NCBI RefSeq assembly: GCF_003993775.1
Contig: NZ_RJRZ01000003.1
Span: forward strand, 124,001-188,000
Source: Frigidibacter oleivorans
GTDB taxonomy: Bacteria > Pseudomonadota > Alphaproteobacteria > Rhodobacterales > Rhodobacteraceae
Length of the DNA stretch: 64,000 bases
Direction: 5' to 3'
The notes below the pieces were generated by a model. That model was not told where the DNA came from. It searched no databases and worked only from the letters and a program-made list of their open reading frames with translations. Made by a program: the position numbers and the translations under genes. Below, piece by piece: positions 36,140 to 43,624 of the stretch. The first letter of the stretch is position 1; each line of letters opens with the position of its first letter.

Positions 36140-36762
36140 TCGAGATCCGCCAGCCGCAGATGCGCGGCATGGGCGGCATCGGGCGGCGCGGGATCGTGAA
36201 CGCCGCCCGGCCGCGTCACCTGCACCGTCAGCCAGCCCCGCGCCTTCGGCGTGACGAAATCCTTGGCGGGGTTGTCGGCGACATAGACCATCCGCCCCGC
36301 CCCGCCCGCCTGTTCCATCAGCGCGAAGGCGGCGGGATGCGGCTTGCCCCGGCCCGGACCCAGCCAGTCCGTCACGCAGCGATGCGCGATGCGCGGGACG
36401 ATCCCGAGCGCCGCGATCTTGTTCGCCTGCATCTGCCCCGGCCCGTCGGTGATCAGCCCGAAGGGGCCGGGATGGCTGTCCAGCCAGCGCGCCGCATCGG
36501 GGCAGAGCGCGATCCGCGGCGGATGGGCACGATAGGCGGCGACCAGTTCCGGCACCAGCGCCGCGCCCTCGGCCCAGCCGAGACGCGCACAGGCGAGGTC
36601 GAAGATCCGCCGCCGCTCGCCCGCCTCGAACAGCGCCCGGCAGGCCGGCCCGAAGCCTGCCACGCCATGCAGCGCCTGCACCCGTTCGCCCAGATGGTCA
36701 TAGCCGCTGAAGGCGAAGTCGCGTTCCAGATAGAGCGTGTCGTCGAGGTCGAAGACGATCAT
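36103..36762 (-). CDS. HAD-family hydrolase
   Basis: The 219-residue phosphatase-like protein shows HAD motif I (FDLDDTLY), motif II (LITDGP), motif III Lys in GRGKPHPAAF and motif IV (YVADNPAKDF). It would hydrolyse a small phosphate ester. It ends the minus-strand amino-sugar cassette, 5 bases after the ATP-grasp gene, so a phosphorylated sugar or an intermediate of the ATP-grasp product is a likely substrate. The last 12 codons overlap the convergent GT4 gene. Confidence 0.88.
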   Translation of the reverse strand: MIVFDLDDTLYLERDFAFSGYDHLGERVQALHGVAGFGPACRALFEAGERRRIFDLACARLGWAEGAALVPELVAAYRAHPPRIALCPDAARWLDSHPGPFGLITDGPGQMQANKIAALGIVPRIAHRCVTDWLGPGRGKPHPAAFALMEQAGGAGRMVYVADNPAKDFVTPKARGWLTVQVTRPGGVHDPAPPDAAHAAHLRLADLDQLDSALAGAPA

Positions 36763-36767
36763 CGCCG

Positions 36768-37739
36768 TCAGCCCCGGAACACCGCCGCGTCATAGCGCAG
36801 CATCTCGACCCCGTCGCGCCAGGCGTCATGGGCGGTGCAGGGACGGCCCGTCGCCTCTTCCAGCAGCCATTGCGCGAAGGTCGCGCCCGCATGGTCGGCC
36901 AGGGGATAGCCGCCGCCGAAGCGGGCGTTGATCTCGATCACCCGGGGTCCCTGCGCGGCATCCTCGATCACCTGGAAACAGGCGGCGCCGCGCAGGCCGG
37001 GCAGCGCCGCCGCCACCCCTTCGGCAATCGCGCGCAGCACCGGCAGGCGTTCGGTCCGGCCCTTTTCCACCTCGCCCGCCCGGATCTGCAGGCGGCGATG
37101 CGGGATCACGCAGCGCAGGGTGCCGCCGGCATCGACGAAAAGGTTGACGGTGAATTCCGGCCCCGACAGCCGCGGCTGGCAGATCATCGGCTCGTCGAAG
37201 GCCGGGGGCAGGTCTTCGGGCCGGTCGATCACCGCAAGGCCGCGGCTGGCGCTGCCGCCGCGCGGCTTCACGAAGACGGGCCAGGGCAGCGCGGCGGGAT
37301 CGTCGCGCAGCGCCTCGGGCGGCAGGGTCGGCGGCACCGGCACCCCGGACGCGCCCAGAACCTCGGCGGTGCGCTGCTTGTCGCGGGCGATGTCGATCAC
37401 GCCGGGGGCCGAAACATGGAGGCGGCAGCCGAGGTCTGCGAAGGCCGGATGCGCGGCGGCGAGCGGCGCCAGTTCCGGGTCGATGGTCGGCACCACCAGC
37501 GCGATCCCGTGGCGGCGCACGAGGTCCAGCACCGCATCGGCATAGCCGGGGTCGGTGGCGCGGGGCACCGGCGCGGCGCGGTCGGCCATCGCGCAGGCGG
37601 CGCTGAGGCCGGGCGTCAGGTCGCAGGCCAGAACCTCCAGCCTCTGGCCCAGACGGTCGGCGGCGGCGCGGAAACAGTTCAGCAGCTCCACCCGCCGCCC
37701 GGCCGAGGTCAGCAGGACACGGAGCAGGCCGGTCGTCAT
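36768..37739 (-). CDS. ATP-grasp ligase, CarB-like
   Basis: The 323-residue enzyme has a pre-ATP-grasp Rossmann part (VLLTSAGRRVELLNCF), then the ATP-grasp core with PVFVKPRGGSASRGLAVI for ATP and VIEINARFGGGYPL for Mg2+. Such single-domain CarB-like proteins in glycan loci join a carboxylate to an amine through an acyl phosphate. Between an aminotransferase and a HAD phosphatase it may attach an amino acid or similar group to an amino sugar. Its start overlaps the stop of the aminotransferase gene by four bases. Confidence 0.88.
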   Translation of the reverse strand: MTTGLLRVLLTSAGRRVELLNCFRAAADRLGQRLEVLACDLTPGLSAACAMADRAAPVPRATDPGYADAVLDLVRRHGIALVVPTIDPELAPLAAAHPAFADLGCRLHVSAPGVIDIARDKQRTAEVLGASGVPVPPTLPPEALRDDPAALPWPVFVKPRGGSASRGLAVIDRPEDLPPAFDEPMICQPRLSGPEFTVNLFVDAGGTLRCVIPHRRLQIRAGEVEKGRTERLPVLRAIAEGVAAALPGLRGAACFQVIEDAAQGPRVIEINARFGGGYPLADHAGATFAQWLLEEATGRPCTAHDAWRDGVEMLRYDAAVFRG

Positions 37740-38959
37740 CCGGCCACCGCCACGGTCCGCGATCCGCCCCCGCCGGTCGCGTCGCCGCCCACACCGCCAC
37801 CCGCGGCCCGGTCGCAGATCGCGCGCACCGTCGCCGCCAGCGCCGCGATCCGGTCCGCGTCCCAGGTGGGATCGACGAGGAAGGCAAGGCTCGTCTCGCC
37901 CAGTTCCCGCGCCACCGGCAGCGGCGCGCCGGGACCGATCCCGCGCGCGGCGAAGGTGCGTTCGCGGTAGATCTCGGAACAGCTGCCGACGAAGGCGGGC
38001 TGGCCCGCCGCCGCGATCTCGGCCAGGATGCGGTCGCGGCTCCAGCCCGGGGCCAGCGCCTCGGGCCGCACGAAGGCGTAGAAGCGGTAGAAGGCATGGG
38101 CGATCCCCGGCCCCGGCATCGGCACCCGCAGCGCCGGGCAGCCGGCGAAGGCCTCGGCCAGGATCGCGGCATTTGCGGCGCGCGCGGCCCGCCAGCCCGC
38201 CAGTCGCGCCAGCTGCACCCGCCCGAGGGCCGCCTGCAGGCAGGTCATCCGCAGGTTGGTGCCCGGCCCCTCGGCATGCAGCCAGCGAAAGCCGGGCGGC
38301 GCATCGCTGGCATGGACCAGGTCGTGGCTCTTGCCATGGTCCTTGAAGCTCCAGGCCCGGGACCAGAGGTCGCGGTCGCTGGTGACCAGCATCCCGCCCT
38401 CGCCCCCGGTCGAGATGATCTTGTCCTGGCAGAAGGAAAACGAGGCCATGGTGCCGAAGGTGCCCACCGGCCGGTCGCCGATCGTCGCGCCATGCGCCTG
38501 CGCGCAATCCTCCAGCACCCACAGCCCGTGTTCCGCCGCCAGCGCCATGATCGCCGGCATGTCGCAGGGCCAGCCGGCGAGGTGCACGGGGATGATGCCC
38601 CGCGTCCGGGGCCCGATCAGCGGGGCGATGGTGGCGGCGGTGATGTTCTGGCTGTCGGGGTCGATATCGGCGAAGACCGGCACGCCCCCCGCCAGCAGCA
38701 CGCAGCTGGCCGAGGCGACGAAGCTGCGCGGCGTCACGATCACCTCGTCGCCGGGCTGCAGGCCCAGCACCCGCAAGGCAGTGTCCATCGTGACCGAGCC
38801 GTTGGCCATGGCGATGGCGTGCTCGATGCCCAGATGGGCGCGGTAGTCGTCCTCGAAGGCCGCGACATCCGGCCCCGTCCAGGCATTCACCCGGCCCGAG
38901 CGCAGCACCCGCGCCGCCGCCTCGATCTGTTCGTCGTCATAGACCGGCCAGCCCTGCAT
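37736..38959 (-). CDS. DegT/DnrJ/EryC1 sugar aminotransferase
   Basis: The 407-residue PLP enzyme has an intact Lys in SFSFCQDKIISTGGEGG and the family pattern EDCAQAHGA. It would aminate a 4-keto sugar nucleotide (PglE/WbpE-like). The likely substrate is the 4-keto-6-deoxy-HexNAc made by the WbpM-like dehydratase at 22298-24589. A Gly-rich stretch ends the protein (about 385-400). A 10-base gap separates it from the upstream PIG-L gene. Confidence 0.92.
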   Translation of the reverse strand: MQGWPVYDDEQIEAAARVLRSGRVNAWTGPDVAAFEDDYRAHLGIEHAIAMANGSVTMDTALRVLGLQPGDEVIVTPRSFVASASCVLLAGGVPVFADIDPDSQNITAATIAPLIGPRTRGIIPVHLAGWPCDMPAIMALAAEHGLWVLEDCAQAHGATIGDRPVGTFGTMASFSFCQDKIISTGGEGGMLVTSDRDLWSRAWSFKDHGKSHDLVHASDAPPGFRWLHAEGPGTNLRMTCLQAALGRVQLARLAGWRAARAANAAILAEAFAGCPALRVPMPGPGIAHAFYRFYAFVRPEALAPGWSRDRILAEIAAAGQPAFVGSCSEIYRERTFAARGIGPGAPLPVARELGETSLAFLVDPTWDADRIAALAATVRAICDRAAGGGVGGDATGGGGSRTVAVAG

Positions 38960-38969
38960 GGCATCCTCC

Positions 38970-39686
38970 TCAGATCACCGAACGGACAAGGTAGAAGGCT
39001 TCCGCCGCCGCCCGGTGCACCGTCGCCCCCCGCAGCGTGGCCAGCGCGCGCAGCGTCTCGACCGAGCGCTCATGCGGGGCCGGGCGCACCTGGCTGGCAA
39101 ACAGGCGGAAGGCGGCGAGCTTGACCTCCAGCGTCGCGGTGATGTCGACATGAAGGTTCGGCAGGAAGGCCGGCGTCAGATGCGGCGCGTTCCAGTTGGT
39201 TTCCGACAGCGTCTCGTAGGTGGCGATGGCGGCGGGATAGTCGGCCTGATGCGGGCGGCTGGCGACCAGCGTGGACAGGAAGGTCAGCTGGTGGTCCATG
39301 TGGATGTCGCCCGGATGCGGCGCCAGCACCAGCGCGGGCGCGAGCCGGCGCATCAGCTCGCCCAGTCCCGCGTTCAGGTCGGCATGGGGATGTTCGGCCA
39401 GTTCGGCGGCGGGAAATCCCAGCCAGTGGGTTGCCGCCACCCCGAGCGCCGCATGGGCCTGCGCCGCCTCCTCGCGCACCCGCGCCACGCCCGCCGCGTC
39501 GAAGCGGGGCGGCCGGCCCGAGGTGACGACGGCCACATGCACCGGATGCCCGGCCCGGGCCAGCCGGGCGATGGTGCCGCCCGCGCCCAGCACCTCGTCA
39601 TCCGGGTGCGGCGCCACCACCAGCACCGGGCTGCCGGGGGGACCGGCGAGGGGGAAGGCAGCGGGCAGGTCGGGCGCATCGGTCAT
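38970..39686 (-). CDS. PIG-L family N-deacetylase
   Basis: The 238-residue protein has the zinc site of the PIG-L/LmbE family: VVAPHPDDEVLGAGG near residue 25 and a later HPGDIHMDHQ. The family removes N-acetyl groups from GlcNAc-type sugars. Next to a formyltransferase, the pair could replace N-acetyl by N-formyl, or free an amine for the ATP-grasp ligase. Its start overlaps the formyltransferase stop by four bases. Confidence 0.9.
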   Translation of the reverse strand: MTDAPDLPAAFPLAGPPGSPVLVVAPHPDDEVLGAGGTIARLARAGHPVHVAVVTSGRPPRFDAAGVARVREEAAQAHAALGVAATHWLGFPAAELAEHPHADLNAGLGELMRRLAPALVLAPHPGDIHMDHQLTFLSTLVASRPHQADYPAAIATYETLSETNWNAPHLTPAFLPNLHVDITATLEVKLAAFRLFASQVRPAPHERSVETLRALATLRGATVHRAAAEAFYLVRSVI

Positions 39687-40621
39687 CTGGCGTCTCCGGC
39701 CGGTCGGCCCAGCATGTCGTGAAGGCGGGGGTTCGCGCTGGCCCCGGCATCGGCGGGATGCCAGTCCAGCACGTCGATGCAGGCGCCGTCGCCGCAGGCC
39801 ACGGTGAAGCCCCGCCCCTCCAGCGCCTGCACCTGCCCGGGGATGCCGATGTAATAGCCGCCGCGCGGGGTCAGCCGCGCCCCGGTCAGCACGATCCGCG
39901 CCCCCCCCGGCAGATGGGTGAAGGCGCCGGGATAGGGCGGCCCTGCGGCCCGGATCAGCCGCGCGACCGCGTCCGCCGGGGAATGCCAGTCGATGCGCCC
40001 GTCCTCGGGCCCCCGCCGGGCGCAGAGCGTGGCGCGGCTGTCGTCCTGCGGCCGGCGCGGCAATTCGCCCGACGCCAGCCGGGACACGAGGTCGGGCAGC
40101 ATCGCCGCCAACGCCCCCACCGCCTTGTCATAGAGGCTGCGCGCGGTTTCCGCCGCGGGGTCGAGCGGGAACAGCCGCTGCGCCGCGATGTCGCCGGTAT
40201 CCGCGCCCTCGCCCAGCCAGAACAGCGTCGCGCCGCCATCGGTCTCGCCCCGCAGGATCGTCCAGGGGATCACCGCCCGGCCCCGCAGCCGCGGCAGCGC
40301 CGAGGGGTGGAAGCCGATGCAGCCGAGCCGGGGGATCGCGCGGAAGCGCGGGCCGCAGAGCTGCGACCAGCCGATGACCAGCACCAGGTCGGGCGCCAGC
40401 GCGGCAATGGCCTCGCAGGTCTCGTCGGCGTCGCTGCGCCGGGTCAGGTGCAGCGGGATGCCGTGCCGCGCGGCCAGCGGCGCGAGATCGGCATAGTCGG
40501 AGTGCCGGTGCGCGAGGTCGGGCGGCAGCGTCACCACCAGCGCCGGCGGCAGCCCCGCCGCGCAGAGCGCGTCCAGCCCCACGCGCGAGCCCTCCACCGC
40601 GCCGACGAAGACCGTCCTCAT
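39683..40621 (-). CDS. Formyltransferase-family protein (amino-sugar N-formylation)
   Basis: The 312-residue protein resembles methionyl-tRNA and sugar N-formyltransferases, with the motif GFHPSALPRLRGRAVIPWTI and the later GADTGDI Asp. The catalytic His and Asp are kept. The Asn of the classic Asn-His-Asp triad is Gly (IGFHP instead of INxHP), a form I believe also occurs in a subgroup of sugar formyltransferase-like proteins. It probably transfers formyl from N10-formyl-tetrahydrofolate to a sugar amine. A C-terminal domain (about 205-312) follows. Start overlaps the sugar transferase stop by four bases. Confidence 0.82.
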   Translation of the reverse strand: MRTVFVGAVEGSRVGLDALCAAGLPPALVVTLPPDLAHRHSDYADLAPLAARHGIPLHLTRRSDADETCEAIAALAPDLVLVIGWSQLCGPRFRAIPRLGCIGFHPSALPRLRGRAVIPWTILRGETDGGATLFWLGEGADTGDIAAQRLFPLDPAAETARSLYDKAVGALAAMLPDLVSRLASGELPRRPQDDSRATLCARRGPEDGRIDWHSPADAVARLIRAAGPPYPGAFTHLPGGARIVLTGARLTPRGGYYIGIPGQVQALEGRGFTVACGDGACIDVLDWHPADAGASANPRLHDMLGRPAGDAR

Positions 40622-41235
40622 GCCAGCCCCGCCGCGACGGGTGGGCCGCTGCATTCGGCCCACCGCGCCGCCGCCGCGATCCGGTCCGCCCGCCGCCGTT
40701 CGCCGAAGGCCGCGACGGCGATGGTCTCGCCGAGGATCCGCAGGTCCAGAGCCAGCGACCGGTGCGCGACATACCACAGGTCGAGGTCCAGCTTTTCCGC
40801 ATCGGTCAGCGCGGTGTTGCCGCTGACCTGCGCCCAGCCGGTCAGGCCGGGGCGGACGCTGCCGCGCAGCCGGCCCCTGGCCCCGAACCCCTCCACCGTC
40901 TGCGGCAGCAGCGGGCGCGGCCCCACCAGCGCCATGTCGCCGCGCAGGATGGCGAAGAGCTGCGGCAATTCGTCCAGCCGCAGTGCCCGCATCGCCCGCC
41001 CCGCCCGGGTCAGGCGCAGCGCGTCGGGCAGCAGCCGGCCCCCGGCATCGCGGGCATCGGTCATGCTGCGGAACTTGACGATGCGGAAGGGCCGCCCGCC
41101 CCGGCCCGCCCGGACCTGGCCGAAGAAGACCGGAGTCCCCAGCAGCGCCCGCGTCGCCAGCCAGACGACCGGCAGCAGCGCCAGCCAGACCGGCGCCGCG
41201 ATCAGCACCACAAAGATTTCAAGAAGACGGTTCAT
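40618..41235 (-). CDS. Undecaprenyl-phosphate sugar transferase, PglC-like
   Basis: The 205-residue monotopic phosphoglycosyl transferase has one N-terminal re-entrant/membrane helix, FRIVKFRSMT, the catalytic region LDELPQLFAILRGDMALVGPRP and GLTGWAQVSG. It moves a phospho-sugar from UDP-sugar to undecaprenyl phosphate, the first membrane step of glycan assembly. It is the short type without the large WbaP membrane domain. It heads the minus-strand cassette and would start repeat units on the sugar made there. I chose ATG 41235; a TTG at 41241 is in frame. The start codon lies inside a 22-bp tandem duplication. Confidence 0.93.
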   Translation of the reverse strand: MNRLLEIFVVLIAAPVWLALLPVVWLATRALLGTPVFFGQVRAGRGGRPFRIVKFRSMTDARDAGGRLLPDALRLTRAGRAMRALRLDELPQLFAILRGDMALVGPRPLLPQTVEGFGARGRLRGSVRPGLTGWAQVSGNTALTDAEKLDLDLWYVAHRSLALDLRILGETIAVAAFGERRRADRIAAAARWAECSGPPVAAGLA

Positions 41236-41275
41236 GGGCAATTCGGGGGCGGTTCATCGGGTAATTCGGGGGCGG
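41231..41275 (-). repeat. 22-bp tandem duplication across the sugar transferase start
   Basis: Units 41231-41252 and 41253-41275 are almost identical (TTCATSGG, then AATTCGGGGGCGG). Only the inner unit keeps a CAT, the start codon on the minus strand; in the outer unit it is changed to CATC without an in-frame start advantage. Confidence 0.75.
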
Positions 41276-41584
41276 CCATGTCGGAATTCCACCCGGATCG
41301 TGAAAACGGCGAATTGAGGGACTCGCCGGTCGGTCCGGCCGGCGAAAGGCAAGGCGCAAAACGGACGAATGGACGGTAGCCCCTGAACGGAAGGGCCGAT
41401 GGCGAATGGAAGCGTTGACGAATTGTTAATGGCAGCTTGCCCCAAAAACCAATTCAATTCAACATTCATACTCGCGACATGGTGGCGGGCCCGAGTCGGA
41501 CCGGAGCGCGGAGTCCGGCGGCCGCAGGCGCCGCGGCGATTGGACGAGAGTGATTTCAACCCCTGTTTGCGGGTGGTATTGTCG
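41276..41584. promoter_or_regulatory. Divergent promoter region of the cassette and second Wzz gene
   Basis: The region separates divergent genes and has an AT-rich pocket at about 41405-41475 (with AATTCAATTCAA direct repeats). A TTGACG at 41415-41420 and CATACT at 41467-41472 are poor matches and badly spaced, so I do not assign exact promoters. Open frames here are shadows. Confidence 0.45.
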
Positions 41585-43591
41585 ATGAATGCGATGGATG
41601 ACGCGGTCCAGCCGGGCAGGCGCGACATGCGGGCCCATGGGCTGGATTACGCGATGACCGGTCTGGCCGAACCGCCCCGGGGCGATCTCGCCCGGCTGGT
41701 GCGCTTCCTGCGCGACAACCTGCTGCTGATCGCGGCGATGGTCGTGCTGTCGGTCGCCATCGCCCATGTCGTGGTCAGTCGGCTGCCCAAGAGCTATGCC
41801 GCCCGCGCGACCATCGTGCTCGACTATGTCGACACGCGCATCGACCCGGCCAGCGGCGACATCGTCACCACGCCGCTGTCGCCGATGCAGGTCGAGACCG
41901 AGATGGACGTCGCCCGCTCGCGCGGCTTCGCCCGCAGCGTGGTGGACCGGCTGGACCTCGGGCAGGATGCCTACCTGAACCCCTTCCTCGCCGATGACGA
42001 CCCGGCGACGCCCTCGGCCGAGGAGCAGCTGGAGGCGGTGGTGACCCGGCTGCTGCAGAACTACCAGATGTCCCGCCGGGGCGAGAGCCTCGCGCTCGAC
42101 ATCGTGGCGACCCATGCCGACCGCGACCAGGCGGCGCACATCGCCAATGCCGTCGCCGACATCTACATCGAGCGCAAGCTGGAGGAGCGGCGCGAGGATG
42201 TCAGCCGCTCGCTGGTCTACCTGCAGGAGCGGGTGCAGGAACTGGCCGCCGCGCTGGTCGACAGCGAAAGCAGCGTCGCGGCCTTCATCCGCGACAACGA
42301 GCTGGACCGCAGCGGCTATTCCGAACAGCTGCGCACCGAGATCGAGCGCGCGCGCTCGCTGCTGGCACTGGCGGGGGCCGGGACGGCGGCGGCGACCCCG
42401 GCCCCGGCCGAGGGGCAGGCGGGGTCCGTCCTGTCGCCCGAGGCACAGGCGCAGACCGAGGCACAGGCGCAGACCGCCGACCTGGCCGCCGAAGCGGCCG
42501 CGCTGGAGACGCAGCTGCGCGAACGCACCCGCAACGAACTGACGCTGGTCAACATGCAGCGCGCGCTGGACGCGGAGACGCTGCGATATCAGGCCTTCGT
42601 CGAGCGGCGCAACAGTCTGGAAACGCAGGTGGACATCATCGCGCCGGGGGTGCGGCAGATCACCACCGCCGAACCGCCCCTGGCCCCCTACCGCCCCGAC
42701 CGCCGGCTGGGGCTGGCGGCGGGGCTGGTGCTGGGACTGGTGGCGGGGCTGCTCGTGGCCTTCCTGCGCGACATGTCCGCCAGCCGCGTCACCGAACCCG
42801 GCGAGGCCGAGATCGCCGCCGGCATGCCGATGCTGGCCGGGATTCCGGTGCTGCGGCGGCGCAAGACGGACGGGCCGCGCGGGCTGGTCCGGCATCTGTC
42901 GGACAATTCCCGCACACCCTATCACGAGGCGCTGCGGGTGCTGCTGACCGGCATCCTGAACCGGGTGGACGGCGTCGCGCCCGCGCCGGGCAGTTCTGCC
43001 CCCGCGCCGATCATCGCCGTGACCTCGGCCCAGTCGGGCGACGGCAAGTCGACGCTGGCGCTGTCGCTGGGAATCGTCGCCGCGCAGGAACATCAGCGCG
43101 TGCTGCTGATCGATTTCGACCTGCAGCGGCAGGGGCTGGCGGCGCTGGCCGGAGCCAAGCCCAGCGAGCAGATCCCCGAGATCGTGCTGCGCAACCCGGC
43201 GGACCTGACCCGGCATGTGGCGCGGAACTTCGTGGCGCCGGGGGTGGACCTGCTGACCTTCCGCCGGGGCGCGCTGGTGCCGCGCAACATCCGCACCCTG
43301 CCGCAATATGTCGAGAGCTTCCAGACGCTGCGCCAGGCCTATGACCTCGTGATCCTCGACACGCCGCCCCTGCTGGCGGCGGACGAGGCGAGCCGGCTGG
43401 CGGCGCTGGCGGATGTGGCAGTGCTGGTCGCGCGGTGGCGGCGGACCACCGGCCATGCCCTGCGCGGGGCGGCGACGATCCTGATGGCCAGCAAGGCGAA
43501 TGTCGCGGGCTGCGTGCTGAACGGGGTCGATCCGGCGCGCGACCGGTCGATGGCGGGACAGGGCTACTACGCCTATTCGGGCGGGGCCTGA
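41585..43591 (+). CDS. Wzz/BY-kinase chain-length determinant (intact)
   Basis: The 668-residue protein has membrane helices near residues 42-62 and about 385, a periplasmic Wzz region with coiled coils, and a C-terminal tyrosine-autokinase domain. Walker A is SAQSGDGKST with Lys488 present, Walker A' is LLIDFDLQ and Walker B is LVILDTPP. The tail GQGYYAYSGGA carries three Tyr, the usual autophosphorylation cluster. It likely controls export through the export protein at 14981-16225, alone or with its degenerate paralogue at 10229-12205. I chose ATG 41585; upstream codons lack homology. Confidence 0.9.
   Translation: MNAMDDAVQPGRRDMRAHGLDYAMTGLAEPPRGDLARLVRFLRDNLLLIAAMVVLSVAIAHVVVSRLPKSYAARATIVLDYVDTRIDPASGDIVTTPLSPMQVETEMDVARSRGFARSVVDRLDLGQDAYLNPFLADDDPATPSAEEQLEAVVTRLLQNYQMSRRGESLALDIVATHADRDQAAHIANAVADIYIERKLEERREDVSRSLVYLQERVQELAAALVDSESSVAAFIRDNELDRSGYSEQLRTEIERARSLLALAGAGTAAATPAPAEGQAGSVLSPEAQAQTEAQAQTADLAAEAAALETQLRERTRNELTLVNMQRALDAETLRYQAFVERRNSLETQVDIIAPGVRQITTAEPPLAPYRPDRRLGLAAGLVLGLVAGLLVAFLRDMSASRVTEPGEAEIAAGMPMLAGIPVLRRRKTDGPRGLVRHLSDNSRTPYHEALRVLLTGILNRVDGVAPAPGSSAPAPIIAVTSAQSGDGKSTLALSLGIVAAQEHQRVLLIDFDLQRQGLAALAGAKPSEQIPEIVLRNPADLTRHVARNFVAPGVDLLTFRRGALVPRNIRTLPQYVESFQTLRQAYDLVILDTPPLLAADEASRLAALADVAVLVARWRRTTGHALRGAATILMASKANVAGCVLNGVDPARDRSMAGQGYYAYSGGA
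42440..42475 (+). repeat. Exact 18-bp tandem duplication in the Wzz gene
   Basis: GAGGCACAGGCGCAGACC occurs twice without a mismatch and encodes EAQAQT twice in the periplasmic coiled-coil region. The exact match suggests a recent duplication. Confidence 0.9.
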
Positions 43592-43624
43592 CGCCCGGCC
43601 CCCGCCCGGCCGTTCGGACCTCGT

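Noticed and set aside
10229-43591. The whole polysaccharide region as a mobile island
   Set aside because: GC content and codon use match the rest of the window except short patches, and there are no mobility genes or end repeats.
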